From Deltaproteobacteria bacterium (GTDB taxonomy: Bacteria; Desulfobacterota; Desulfomonilia; UBA1062): a stretch of 64,000 bases of DNA. The notes beneath the pieces were generated by a model. That model searched no databases, had not been told where the DNA came from, and was given only the letters and a program-made list of their open reading frames with translations. Shown here piece after piece: positions 9,436 through 18,255 of the stretch (positions are counted from its first letter, which is position 1; every line of letters starts with the position of its first letter). The DNA is taken from contig WFSG01000011.1 in the NCBI GenBank assembly GCA_015486075.1, forward strand, positions 16,325 to 80,324, given 5' to 3'. The position numbers and the translations under genes were made by a program.

Positions 9436-10806
9436 TTAGAAGCTGTACCTTAACCTAAGGTATATATTTTTATTGTTTTTGAGTTGGCCGAATTCCGTAT
9501 ACTTGTAATCTCCCCAGAAGTAGTTTGCACCAAGGGTTACCTTGGTAGCGTCTGTTACGTCATATGCCAGGGATGTTCTGAAATAGCCATCCTTGTCAGT
9601 AGGGCTGTAAAACAGGAAGTTGTTGAAATAGAGCGTCTGGTTTAAGAACTTCTTGTTCGCACTGAACGTGAGCAGGTGTTGGTGCTCATCCACGCGCTTG
9701 GTCCCGATAGGTAAAGTCCTTTTGTACCTTCCGTACTTTAACATCTGCTCGTACTGCCACTGGAATCCAAGGGTCAAGTCGTTACCCATATCCTGGGAGT
9801 AGCCAAACAATGTCTTTATGGAAGAATTGGGAATGAATGGATTGTTTCCCGACCTATCTTCCCTAGAGTCAAGGTAGCCTGCTTCAAAGCTGCCGATGCC
9901 CCTTAAGAATGGCCCCCTAACGCTGAAGCCGTAGACATTCAGCTTGGGGTAGTAGATGGTGCAAGTGTAGGGGTTCTTTACACCCCTGGGGTTTGTGTAA
10001 AAACCATGGTAGAGGTAAAAAGCCCACTCGGTCGAGCCTTTCTGGCCGTAGAACCTGAATGCCTCCTGGGTGTTTCTCAGTATGGATGGTCTTCTATGTT
10101 TTGTGATCAAACTATCTTTTCCTGCGTACCTTGCCAGGAAGGGATCATAGAAGGATAACCTGGAGCCGTTCACGGTCTTGTTTGCCTCGAATACGGGGAT
10201 GACTACGATATCCGTCCAGAATAGCTTGCCAAAGTATGAGGCCTTTACTGCCCATGATGGCGCCTTCAGGTATTCGTCGTCCCTGCCAGAGAAAAAAGAG
10301 ACATAGTCCTTTGGGAATACATCGTTTATGAAGAGATAGTCGCCGGTACCCCATGTGAGTATCTGCCTGCCCACCTTTAGGTCAAGATCCTGGGCTGGTG
10401 AGAGAGCTAGGTTTAGTTCCCTTAAGATGAGTGAAGCACGGCTTTCATCTTCCCTGTCCTTGTAAAAAACCGATGGAGAGCCGTTTCGATATTCATCCAA
10501 CAGAAATTCCCCCTTGAAGGTGAATATAGAGTTCCAGTTGGCCAGTATGGCAGGCTTTTCAGGATACTGAGTAAGCTTGAGCTGGCCACGTTCTTCAAAA
10601 AGATTGTAGTGGGGATGGTCAGTCCTGGAGTCCCCGAATCTTGCGCCATAGGCAAACTCGGTAAAGCCATGAAGGTCGCCCAAGATACCCATACCGTAAA
10701 GGTTAAAAGCGGCCAGAATGAAAATAAGGCTAATTACAATTATACTTGCCAACTTCATTGATAAACCACTTGAGGGCTTTTTCTTAAGAGATACGTGCTT
10801 TGCCAT
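9436..10806 (-). CDS. Outer-membrane beta-barrel protein of an RND/LolA export set (DUF1302-like)
   Basis: The 456-residue product has a basic N-terminus and a signal hydrophobic stretch (about 18-40), then alternating beta-strand pattern to a terminal aromatic residue (LRLRYSF), the usual outer-membrane barrel signature. Features such as GRQILTWGTGDYLFINDVFPKDY resemble DUF1302-type porins found with RND/LolA-like partners. It probably forms the outer-membrane part of an export path with the LolA-like protein and MMPL permease encoded upstream in the same direction. The gap to the LolA-like gene is 256 bases and holds repeat sequence. GGGGTG lies 7 bases before the ATG. Confidence 0.8.
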   Translation of the reverse strand: MAKHVSLKKKPSSGLSMKLASIIVISLIFILAAFNLYGMGILGDLHGFTEFAYGARFGDSRTDHPHYNLFEERGQLKLTQYPEKPAILANWNSIFTFKGEFLLDEYRNGSPSVFYKDREDESRASLILRELNLALSPAQDLDLKVGRQILTWGTGDYLFINDVFPKDYVSFFSGRDDEYLKAPSWAVKASYFGKLFWTDIVVIPVFEANKTVNGSRLSFYDPFLARYAGKDSLITKHRRPSILRNTQEAFRFYGQKGSTEWAFYLYHGFYTNPRGVKNPYTCTIYYPKLNVYGFSVRGPFLRGIGSFEAGYLDSREDRSGNNPFIPNSSIKTLFGYSQDMGNDLTLGFQWQYEQMLKYGRYKRTLPIGTKRVDEHQHLLTFSANKKFLNQTLYFNNFLFYSPTDKDGYFRTSLAYDVTDATKVTLGANYFWGDYKYTEFGQLKNNKNIYLRLRYSF

Positions 10807-10948
10807 TTTACAGCACCCCGTTTATTCTTCTCCTGCCATTACTGAGAAGTCATCCTTGTGCATGTCCCTATGTCCACTTCCCACCATGGTATCAAAAGAT
10901 CCCCTAAAACTTTTTATGCCATTTTCCCGGAAAGCGTTATCCATGTTT

Positions 10949-11062
10949 TAGCCTATTCAAGCTTGTATCTTATAAGCTATGCCTTGGGACCCGGGACTTT
11001 GTTTCTTTGTCCCCTCTGTCGTCTCCTTGAACCTTGTTTTCTCGGCTTAGCCTGATGCCTAA
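10949..11062. repeat. Degenerate CCTT-type repeat between LolA-like and barrel genes
   Basis: The spacer holds a run of related short units on the plus strand: TATGCCTTGGGACCC, CTTTGTCCCC, CTCCTTGAACCTTG, GCCTGATGCCT. It resembles the repeats at 18042-18191 and 63047-63300 but is more decayed, and it ends at the stop codon of the next gene. No gene or clear terminator was seen in it. Confidence 0.55.
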
Positions 11063-11860
11063 TTACCTTCTCTTTATCCACCTAACAGGAGGCTTTCTTA
11101 GGTATCTTTCCGTGAAGATACTATCACTCAGGTTGATATCATACTTTATCTTCTTGTAGGTAATAACCGTGTTGCTACCCGAGGCCAGGTTTTCTGCCTT
11201 CATGAGTGTTATCGTGGGATAGCCCTGTATCACCTTTATGTTGCTACCCTCTATGACCTTGATCTTTTTGCCACCAGAATAGTATTCTCCCTTTACTGGC
11301 AAGAAGTTGTCCTTTCTTATCCACACATTGTAGTAGTCGAATTCCACGAACCTCTTATCCTTGGGTACATTCTTTATAATGTAATAGGTTTTATCCTGGC
11401 CTATCAGTGTATGGACATCTTCATCCACTCCCCTACCTGAGACGTCCTCGTATACAAAGTCAGATCCCACGAAGCTCGATCGCTTGTCTGATGCAGCTAT
11501 TCTTCTCACGAGGTCCAGCGCAGGAAGGTACAGCCACCTGTCGTCGTCCCTGCCTAGGTGCTTCCATACCATGTAGACCATGTCCCTCACATCCTCGGGC
11601 TTGTAGAAATACACGTAGAACTTCTGCTCACCGCCTTCCTGTATGTCCTTTCTCAGTATGGTGAAATCCCTTATCCTTGTCCTTCCCTGGGAATCGGTTA
11701 TCACCATGTGAACTTCGGCCATACCGTCTTTCCCGGCGTAGTAGGCAGCCTTGTTTGCCCTGTCAACTATGGCATCGGCACTAAGTGCTGCATAGGCAGA
11801 TGAGCATAACATCAGAACCACGATAATAAGCATCGATGGCAAGAAAATTCTTTTCTTCAT
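11063..11860 (-). CDS. LolA-like outer-membrane lipoprotein-sorting protein
   Basis: The 265-residue product has a signal peptide (hydrophobic residues about 7-23, ending SSAYA) followed by a domain of the LolA-like type (PF17131-like): an N-terminal helix, MVITDSQGRTRIRDFTILRKD, and the conserved stretch DDRWLYLPALDLVRRIAASDKRSSFVGSDF. It is predicted to be a periplasmic carrier for a hydrophobic cargo. It lies 31 bases after the MMPL/RND permease gene, with GGAGGA before its ATG, and precedes the beta-barrel gene. The cargo is unknown; lipid is a reasonable inference from the fold and the partners. Confidence 0.85.
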   Translation of the reverse strand: MKKRIFLPSMLIIVVLMLCSSAYAALSADAIVDRANKAAYYAGKDGMAEVHMVITDSQGRTRIRDFTILRKDIQEGGEQKFYVYFYKPEDVRDMVYMVWKHLGRDDDRWLYLPALDLVRRIAASDKRSSFVGSDFVYEDVSGRGVDEDVHTLIGQDKTYYIIKNVPKDKRFVEFDYYNVWIRKDNFLPVKGEYYSGGKKIKVIEGSNIKVIQGYPTITLMKAENLASGSNTVITYKKIKYDINLSDSIFTERYLRKPPVRWIKRR

Positions 11861-11891
11861 ATTCGTCCTCCCTCCTTGGGATGTCTTTTTT

Positions 11892-14375
11892 TTACCTTAG
11901 TCTCCTGCATACAAGCAGGCTTAGCACAAAGATTATCCCGGCCACCAGGCCTATCTTGGTGTAGGCCATGGTTGTGTACAGGAGAATGTAACCGACACTT
12001 AAGGCTGTCATTGCCCCGAACAATATACACTCTCCACTGTAGAACAGGAAATGTTTGTCTCTTTCGACATATACCAGCCTTGGGGATATGCTTATTAACG
12101 ATGGCAATATAAAGAATGTTGCCAGGCTGGATGAGAACATGATCGCCGCCATGAAGATCCCCACGGTCTGGTACGGGACAAGCGGGGCGGCAAGAAGGGG
12201 CAGGAATCCAACAGCTATAACTATCGCATTTCTCGCGATTGCTACACATGGCCCCCTGAATGTAAATTTTGCCGTCTCTTCCCAGTTTGCCGTCTTATCA
12301 AAAAATATGCGGCTCCTCTGTATGAAGTGGATGGCGAAGTCTATGGAGAGACCTAGTGTAAGGCACGATAGCACTGCAACCGGCATGTCGTAGTCCTTGC
12401 CTACAATGCCAAGGGATCCATAGATAAATAGTATGGTCACTGTAAGCGGGGTCATGGATATGAGTCCCCTCAAGGGGGATTTGAACAGGAATGTCATCAT
12501 GAAATACACTATGATGAAGCTGCCCAGGAAATTTCTTAGCATGCCCACTACCATCTTGTTCTGCCAAGCGACATTCACATAGGTTAGACCTGCCCAGTTG
12601 TACTTTATCTTGTAAGGTGGAGGATTCTTTGCATAGAAATCATCCACCTCGTGTATGACCTTTTCCATGACCTTATTGTCACCACTCCTCAATTGCAACC
12701 ATATGTTTAGCTTGGAGTAGTCTGGTGTCACAAAATGCCACAGGTCGTCTGGTTTATGAGAGTTCTGGAATGATATGAGGCACTGTGCTACCCCCTCCTT
12801 GGTCTTTGGGATGGTGTAAAATTGCCTGTTTTCCTCTACCAGCTCGTAGTAGACCTTTTTGACAACGTCGGCCAAAGACGTGCTCTTGCCCACATCTCCC
12901 TTTTGCTTGAGAAAGGCCTGGAGCTTCTCGACGTAGTGTAGCATGGCAGGTCTCTTGAAGACCTCTGGTACATTTTTCTCTTCTGACTGCATGACAAGGT
13001 ATGCCATGTATGTACCTCCGAAATGGGCATTAAGCACTTTGTCTGCAATCCTGATGGGATGGTTCTTGGTAAACCATTTCACTGGGTTGTCGTTTACCTG
13101 TATTCTGGATATCCCCCATACGGAGATAGCAATGATAACGGCCGTTAAAACAATTATCTCCTTCCATCTTTTAATGGTGAATGCCCCTACTGGTTTAAGC
13201 ACTTTCTCCAGGCCAGAGGACTTTTTCTCCACGTTGCCCATGTCCATTTTCTTAACGGATTCCATGTTCATGATAGAGATGTACGAGGGAATGAATGTCA
13301 TGGACAGGAACCACGCGAGCATTACGCCCGTGGATACAAATACGCCGAATACCTGCACGGGTGGTATCCTTGCAAGTGAAAGAGAGAGGAAACCAACCCA
13401 TGTGGTAAGCGCTGCATATAGCATGGGCGTAAACAGTGTGTTGATGGATTCTATTATTGTTTTTCTCTTGTCACCTATTATCTTGTATTTCTCGTAGAAT
13501 TCGCTGAATATGTGTATAGAGCTCAAGACTGCTATTGGGATGAGAAAAACAGGTATCATGGAGCTCATGATGTGTACAGGGTAGCCCAGGCCTATTAAAA
13601 GACCCATGGTAATTATTACAGTTATTATGGCCACTATCATGGGCGCGATGATGAGCCCTGCCTTTCTGAAGAATATGAGCATTATGATAAATATTATGAG
13701 GCCTGCGAGAGGGGCAGATGTACCCATCTGTACGAACATCTCGTGGCCAAACGTATCCTCGGCAACGGGGAGACCTGTTATGTAATACCTTTCATTTCCC
13801 TTGTACCTAGATATGATCTTCCTTATCTCTTGAGAAACCCTGTAACTAATACTCTTCTTTACAATAGGGACGTATATACATATGGCCTTTCCATCCTCGG
13901 ATACAAGGGTGCCGTAGAACACCGGGTTGTCCATTATGCGATTCCTTATGTGGAGCGCCTCCTGCTCGCTAGTTGGAGGCTGGGCCATGAGCCACCTGAA
14001 CCTTACAGTACCTATGCCAGCAGACTCTATATCATCCTTTGTCGCGGGTGACATGACCTCTCTTGCAATGACGCCATCAATTCTCTCTATGGACTTTGTT
14101 ATGTGGTATACCTTGGTGAGTGTATCGACGTTAAATACGCCGTGGGGATTTTTGTTGTTTACGATTCCGAGTACTATATAGTCATAAAGAGCGAACTCCT
14201 TCTTCGTCTGGTTGTGGAACACCCTTACGAACTCATCCTTTGAGAGCATGTTCTCAGGGTCTGTATCTACCTTCATCTTTGGATACTGGGTGATGGCAAG
14301 TAAGGTGGCAATAATGGTGGCCGTTATTACTATCCATGGCCTGTCAACGGAGAACTCGATAATCTTTCTAAACAT
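11892..14375 (-). CDS. MMPL/RND-type transporter permease
   Basis: The 827-residue inner-membrane protein has the duplicated RND layout: one TM segment at the N-terminus, a periplasmic loop, a five- to six-TM bundle with a sterol-sensing-like pattern (about 220-370), then the same again (TM near 410, loop, and TM bundle about 615-800). It resembles the MMPL/HpnN-like branch rather than drug-efflux RNDs. It probably extracts a lipid or other hydrophobic molecule to the LolA-like partner. I chose the ATG at 14375 because GGGGG lies 6-7 bases upstream; the ATG at 14381 would sit too close to it. It is first in a three-gene set behind a recognisable promoter. Confidence 0.88.
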   Translation of the reverse strand: MFRKIIEFSVDRPWIVITATIIATLLAITQYPKMKVDTDPENMLSKDEFVRVFHNQTKKEFALYDYIVLGIVNNKNPHGVFNVDTLTKVYHITKSIERIDGVIAREVMSPATKDDIESAGIGTVRFRWLMAQPPTSEQEALHIRNRIMDNPVFYGTLVSEDGKAICIYVPIVKKSISYRVSQEIRKIISRYKGNERYYITGLPVAEDTFGHEMFVQMGTSAPLAGLIIFIIMLIFFRKAGLIIAPMIVAIITVIITMGLLIGLGYPVHIMSSMIPVFLIPIAVLSSIHIFSEFYEKYKIIGDKRKTIIESINTLFTPMLYAALTTWVGFLSLSLARIPPVQVFGVFVSTGVMLAWFLSMTFIPSYISIMNMESVKKMDMGNVEKKSSGLEKVLKPVGAFTIKRWKEIIVLTAVIIAISVWGISRIQVNDNPVKWFTKNHPIRIADKVLNAHFGGTYMAYLVMQSEEKNVPEVFKRPAMLHYVEKLQAFLKQKGDVGKSTSLADVVKKVYYELVEENRQFYTIPKTKEGVAQCLISFQNSHKPDDLWHFVTPDYSKLNIWLQLRSGDNKVMEKVIHEVDDFYAKNPPPYKIKYNWAGLTYVNVAWQNKMVVGMLRNFLGSFIIVYFMMTFLFKSPLRGLISMTPLTVTILFIYGSLGIVGKDYDMPVAVLSCLTLGLSIDFAIHFIQRSRIFFDKTANWEETAKFTFRGPCVAIARNAIVIAVGFLPLLAAPLVPYQTVGIFMAAIMFSSSLATFFILPSLISISPRLVYVERDKHFLFYSGECILFGAMTALSVGYILLYTTMAYTKIGLVAGIIFVLSLLVCRRLR

Positions 14376-14478
14376 TAGCATCCCCCGGTTTTATAAATTT
14401 TAGGGACTTTCATAAGCTCTACTTATCATGCACTACTTCAGTATATCGTTTAATAGTATATATCTATATACGTATAAT

Positions 14479-14507
14479 CTTATATACTCACTATTGACGA
14501 GAGTCAA
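14479..14507 (-). promoter_or_regulatory. Sigma-70-type promoter of the MMPL/LolA-like/barrel set
   Basis: On the minus strand TTGACT (14507-14502), a 17-base spacer and TATAAG (14484-14479) form a near-consensus promoter. It lies about 100 bases before the permease start. The leader between them is AT-rich with a TATACGTATA palindrome (14467-14476). Motif spacing is seen directly; activity is inferred. Confidence 0.65.
14494..14507. promoter_or_regulatory. Dyad over the -35 box, possible operator
   Basis: TTGAC-GAGA-GTCAA is a perfect 5-bp inverted repeat with a 4-base centre, and it covers the -35 hexamer of the promoter above. A repressor bound here would block the polymerase. No regulator gene is adjacent. 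Confidence 0.4.
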
Positions 14508-14569
14508 GGGTAAAAAGAGAAAATACCTTTGCACCTGGGAACGGATTTAAACCTTGTCACCGGGATTTT

Positions 14570-16177
14570 CTAACCTATCCCCTTAAAACATTTCTCTACA
14601 TGGCCTTGGTCCATAGGTTTGCCAAACATGTTTGCCACTAGGGTAGCAACAATAGAAACCGGTAGTGCTATTACTATTGGATCTACCACGGTCCACATTG
14701 TACCCTGTGCAAGGGAATTTACCCCGAACAAGGCCTTGCATAGGAGTAATGGCTGAGATTCCTTGAGGTGCACGAAGAAGATCCATATAAAACTCGTAGC
14801 AAACCCGGCTACAAAGCCGGTTATAGCGGCTGCCTTGGTTATTTTCCTTGAGAACAGAGCCCCAAAGTATATGGGTAAGAAGCTGGCTGCACAGAGACCG
14901 AAGAATATGGCCGTTCCCCTTGCAATTATAGCAGTTCCTCCCTCATAGAACAATGGCAGGCCCCAGGCCAGGAACAGGCTGATCAAGATGGTAACAAGTA
15001 TGCCTACCTGGGTTATCAATATGGGCTTTCCCTTTCCATGAAAGGATTTCTCATAGATGTCCCTACCTATTGAAGTACCCATTACGTGAAACTGCGAACT
15101 CAGCGTCGACATAGCTGCAGAAAGCAGGGTTACCATGAAAATGGCAGTGAACCATTGTGGCATGGCAGTCTTTATGTAGAGAGGGATTATATTATCCACT
15201 CTCTTATGGGCAGCTACAATGGATATGGTCTTGAAGGCAGGATGGTGATAAAAATACACGTTGGATAATGATCCTACTATAAAGGCTACCCCTGTCATGA
15301 CTATGATGAAGATCCCTCCAACCAGTACAGCCCTGTTCAATTCCTTGTCACTCTTTACTGTCATAAACCTTACAACCAGCTGGGGTTGTGCAAGCACACC
15401 AATACCAACACCCAGTATTATGGTGGTGACTAGTATGTACCAAAATTGTGAGCCTAAGACCGGAAACGATGTCCACCCCGTATGTCCCTTGGCTCCAAAT
15501 ACCTTTATGGCAATGGGTGCCATGTTGGTAAGCTCCCTGTGGGCAGTGATGAACCCGCCAAGTTTTGCATATGTCATTATAACAAGTATGAGCATTCCAA
15601 TGAACATGATGCTGCCTTGGAATGCGTCGGTATACATTACGCCCTTAAGACCTCCCATGATTACGTATATAGCGATGATAGCAGTAAAGAAGAATAGCGC
15701 TGTATTGTAGTCCACGTTCAGCACCTCTGCTATAAACTTTGCCCCGCCCATCAGGACAACACTTGCGTATAGCGGCATGCCTACAAAGATGACAAAGCCT
15801 GATGCCCCCTGCAGGAACCTTGACCTGTAACGTTCTCCAAGGAATTCAGGGAAAGTATGGGCGTTCAGGTTCAGTCCCATCCTTCTTGTCCTCTTGCCGA
15901 ACACGGTAAACGCTATGAATATACCGATAAAGATGTTCAAGAATGTAAGCCACAGCAAACCCATGCCAAACACTGCTGCAGCCCCTCCAAAGCCCACTAT
16001 GGCAGATGTACTTATGAAGGTTGCACCGTATGACAGTGCCATTACATATGGATTTATTCCACGTCCAGCGATGAGGTAATCAGATGTAGTCTTTGTACCC
16101 TTGTACCCGAAGTAAGCCAGAAAACCTATGACAAACAGGTAAATTATTACTACCACGGTAAGAAAGAATACGTTCAT
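14570..16177 (-). CDS. Sodium:solute symporter family protein (SSS, acetate/pantothenate-like)
   Basis: The 535-residue protein has about 13 hydrophobic segments and the SSS signature: DYLIAGRGINPYVMALSYGATFIST near the N-terminus (about 33-57) and GGLKGVMYTDAFQG at about 175-188. It imports a solute, probably a carboxylic acid or amino acid, with sodium. The substrate cannot be told from sequence. It directly follows a 58-residue one-TM protein of the type that accompanies SSS symporters in anaerobes, with a 30-base gap. The pair probably forms one transporter complex. Confidence 0.93.
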   Translation of the reverse strand: MNVFFLTVVVIIYLFVIGFLAYFGYKGTKTTSDYLIAGRGINPYVMALSYGATFISTSAIVGFGGAAAVFGMGLLWLTFLNIFIGIFIAFTVFGKRTRRMGLNLNAHTFPEFLGERYRSRFLQGASGFVIFVGMPLYASVVLMGGAKFIAEVLNVDYNTALFFFTAIIAIYVIMGGLKGVMYTDAFQGSIMFIGMLILVIMTYAKLGGFITAHRELTNMAPIAIKVFGAKGHTGWTSFPVLGSQFWYILVTTIILGVGIGVLAQPQLVVRFMTVKSDKELNRAVLVGGIFIIVMTGVAFIVGSLSNVYFYHHPAFKTISIVAAHKRVDNIIPLYIKTAMPQWFTAIFMVTLLSAAMSTLSSQFHVMGTSIGRDIYEKSFHGKGKPILITQVGILVTILISLFLAWGLPLFYEGGTAIIARGTAIFFGLCAASFLPIYFGALFSRKITKAAAITGFVAGFATSFIWIFFVHLKESQPLLLCKALFGVNSLAQGTMWTVVDPIVIALPVSIVATLVANMFGKPMDQGHVEKCFKGIG

Positions 16178-16207
16178 TATCTTACTCCTAATCTTATCTG
16201 CTTGGCA

Positions 16208-16384
16208 TCAGAGCGTTTCTTCGACCTCTTCCTCTGCCTTTGCCCACTCCTGCTCTTCCTTTAACTCTTCCTCAGTCACGCCACCCTTGTTCCAGTTTAT
16301 TATTCCATAGACCACGCATAGGATGGAGCTTAAGACCATGAGCCAGAAGCCAAGGGCAACCCAGATATCACCTAAACCAAGCAT
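16208..16384 (-). CDS. Small symporter accessory protein, 58 residues
   Basis: A short gene encodes a protein starting MLGLGDIWVALGFWLMVL, with one TM helix (about residues 7-29), then YGIINWNKGG and an acidic Glu-rich tail. A strong ribosome site (AGAGGAGG) lies 6 bases before the ATG. Its size, single helix with small and aromatic residues, NW motif after the helix and position just upstream of a sodium:solute symporter match the small accessory subunits seen with such symporters. I infer that it binds the symporter in the inner membrane. Confidence 0.85.
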   Translation of the reverse strand: MLGLGDIWVALGFWLMVLSSILCVVYGIINWNKGGVTEEELKEEQEWAKAEEEVEETL

Positions 16385-16420
16385 GATAACCTCCTCTAAA
16401 TTATTTTTTCATTGTAGGTC

Positions 16421-16426
16421 ATTATA
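16421..16426 (-). promoter_or_regulatory. Possible -10 box for the symporter pair
   Basis: A perfect TATAAT on the minus strand lies 37 bases before the small accessory gene. The -35 position offers only TATTAC at 16-base spacing, so the promoter call is weak. Confidence 0.35.
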
Positions 16427-16549
16427 ATTCAAAGCCAAATTTGTAATAGCATAAGATATTGCGATACCTTGGTCAAGTACTTAAGCGAGGTGTACATGGT
16501 AGGTAGGTGGTCTTGACCTTTTACAATCTTTTTGATAGTAGGTATAAAC

Positions 16550-17044
16550 ATGCCAATATACGAATTTTATTGCGAGAAGTGTAATACAGTATACAATTTC
16601 TTCTCCAGGACTATCAATACGGACAAGATTCCGTACTGCCCTAGGTGCAAGGACGTAAAGCTCAAGAAAAAGGTATCTATATTTGCCACCATATCTGGCA
16701 ACAAGGAAGAATCACCGGAGGATGAGGGGCTCCCTCCCATAGATGAGTCCAGGATGGAAAGGGCCATGGGTATACTTGCAAGTGAGGCAGAAAAGATAGA
16801 TGCAGAAGATCCCAGGCAGGGTGCCCAGCTCATGAGAAAACTCGCTGACGAGACAGGATTGAGACTCGGACCTAGCATGGAGGAAGCATTGAGCAGAATG
16901 GAGAGGGGAGAAGATCCTGAGAAGATAGAGGAGGAAATGGGTTCGGCCTTGGAAGAGGAAGAGCCTTTCTTGTTTAAGCAGCCTACGAAGGCGAGATCGT
17001 CCAGGCCAAAGCCGAAAGTGGATGATACGCTCTACGAGCTCTAA
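16550..17044 (+). CDS. FmdB-family zinc-ribbon protein
   Basis: The 164-residue protein starts MPIYEFYCEKCNTVYNF and has a second pair in YCPRCKDV, the four-cysteine FmdB/CxxC_CxxC_SSSS zinc ribbon (residues about 8-40). The remainder is acidic and probably disordered, with MRKLADETGLRLGPSMEEALSRMERGEDPE, a pattern common to longer FmdB-type proteins in Desulfobacterota. Function is unknown; a regulatory or scaffold role is the usual guess. I chose the ATG at 16550, where family members begin, over an in-frame TTG 18 bases upstream. It converges with the aminotransferase gene, 11 bases apart. Confidence 0.9.
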   Translation: MPIYEFYCEKCNTVYNFFSRTINTDKIPYCPRCKDVKLKKKVSIFATISGNKEESPEDEGLPPIDESRMERAMGILASEAEKIDAEDPRQGAQLMRKLADETGLRLGPSMEEALSRMERGEDPEKIEEEMGSALEEEEPFLFKQPTKARSSRPKPKVDDTLYEL

Positions 17045-17055
17045 TCACTGGGAAT

Positions 17056-17967
17056 TCAGATAAAGGCAAACCATGTGCTGTACTTGCCATCCGTGCCAGC
17101 ACGGATGATTTTGTGTATCTCTTGCATTATTGCTCCTGTGAATGGGCCTGGGCATGATTTGCCGAGTTTCTTGCCATTTATCTCTAAGATGGGTCTTACG
17201 AATTCAAGGGTACCTGTAAAAAACGCCTCACTGTAGCCTGCTATATCGTCCGGCCTGATGTCCTTTTCAATGACTTCAATACCCATATCCGTTGCTATAT
17301 CTATCACCATCTTTCTGGTTATACCTGGAAGTATATTCCTGAGTGTGGGGGTCTCGATGCATTCCCTTGTGGCAAAGAAAATATTGGATGTTGGGCCTTC
17401 AGCTATGTTACCTTTCATGTCGAGCATGATCACATCATCAAGGCCCCTTGCCAGTCCATCCATCATTGACATGTAAGCAATAACGTACAGGCCTGAAACC
17501 TTTGCGTGCGGGGGAATGCACTCTTTGGGGACCTTTCTAAAGGTTGACATGCCCGCGTGAGAGAACCTTATAAATTCTTGATCCCTTATACCAAGATGGT
17601 CAAGATCGAAGCAGAACATGGCAATATCAACTACGGGATTGTGAGGTACGGTCTCGAATTCAGCCCCGGAATAATAGGCGAACAGTTTTGCAATACCTTT
17701 GTGTACTTTATTGATACGTGCGAGTTCAATGAACGCGCTATAAAGATCTTTACCTGCAACAGGGGACTTGATCCCCAGGACTTCCAGAGACCTGAAGAAC
17801 CTCTTTATGTGGTCGTCTAGGCACACGTACGCAGGACCCCTGGGAGTGGATACTATCCCTACTACCTCAAATACAGAGCTACCCCTGCTGAAACCATGAC
17901 TAAGTGGAGAGACCTTTACCTGGTCCCAGTCAACTATGTTCCCGTTCAACCATGCCTTGATGTCCAA
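17056..17967 (-). CDS. Class IV aminotransferase (branched-chain or aminodeoxychorismate-lyase-like)
   Basis: The 303-residue PLP enzyme shows the class IV pattern: AWLNGNIVDWDQVKVSPLSHGFSRGSSVFE at the start, a lysine in HAKVSGLYV (about 160) in the position of the PLP Schiff-base lysine, and EGPTSNIFF (about 193-201) where the cofactor phosphate is bound. The family includes branched-chain and D-amino-acid aminotransferases and 4-amino-4-deoxychorismate lyase. The sequence does not settle which, though IlvE-like is most likely. It stands alone on the minus strand, with its own TTGACA box upstream. Confidence 0.85.
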   Translation of the reverse strand: MDIKAWLNGNIVDWDQVKVSPLSHGFSRGSSVFEVVGIVSTPRGPAYVCLDDHIKRFFRSLEVLGIKSPVAGKDLYSAFIELARINKVHKGIAKLFAYYSGAEFETVPHNPVVDIAMFCFDLDHLGIRDQEFIRFSHAGMSTFRKVPKECIPPHAKVSGLYVIAYMSMMDGLARGLDDVIMLDMKGNIAEGPTSNIFFATRECIETPTLRNILPGITRKMVIDIATDMGIEVIEKDIRPDDIAGYSEAFFTGTLEFVRPILEINGKKLGKSCPGPFTGAIMQEIHKIIRAGTDGKYSTWFAFI

Positions 17968-18002
17968 TTGTACCCCCTGAGGTGACTTTGCTAATCTGGA
18001 GC

Positions 18003-18029
18003 TTAATATGAGATGTTTGTTCGTGTCAA
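18003..18029 (-). promoter_or_regulatory. Candidate promoter of the class IV aminotransferase gene
   Basis: TTGACA (18029-18024, minus strand) is a perfect -35. TATTAA (18008-18003) follows at a short 15-base spacing. The pair lies 36 bases before the start codon, which fits a short leader. Confidence 0.4.
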
Positions 18030-18041
18030 CCGGACTCTATT

Positions 18042-18191
18042 TCAGCTATCAGCTTTCAGCTGAGAAACAAGGTTCGAATACGCAGATGGACAAAGGAACA
18101 AAGTTTGGGCTTGATACATAAGGCTTGGGACATGAGGTATGTGGTATAAGGTACAGCCTAAACCTTATACCCTGTACCCTATACCTTATAT
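18042..18191. repeat. Composite degenerate heptamer repeat with an in-register array
   Basis: This region starts with the AGCTGAT-type string CAGCTATCAGCTTTCAGCTG, passes through AAGG-type units, and ends with five consecutive heptamers in perfect register at 18156-18190: GCCTAAA, CCTTATA, CCCTGTA, CCCTATA, CCTTATA. It lies between two divergent promoters. The left portion is clearly related to 7666-7710. Confidence 0.75.
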
Positions 18192-18201
18192 CGTTGTATG
18201 C

Positions 18202-18230
18202 TTGACAAATCTTCCAGTATGCAATAGTAG
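18202..18230 (+). promoter_or_regulatory. Candidate promoter of the yceD-rpmF-fab cluster
   Basis: TTGACA (18202-18207) is a perfect -35; TAGTAG (18225-18230) lies at 17-base spacing but matches the -10 poorly. It is 26 bases before the chosen start of the yceD-like gene and is the only good candidate for the head of a very long gene run. Confidence 0.45.
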
Positions 18231-18255
18231 CTTCAGTGACTTTATGGGAGTGGTT

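Noticed and set aside
11857..12249. 130-codon minus-strand frame inside the MMPL gene
   Set aside because: It is a shadow of the permease in another frame with no recognisable protein pattern.
18139..18255. N-terminal extension of the YceD-like protein
   Set aside because: The extension is translated heptamer repeat; an ATG with a good ribosome site exists at the family start.
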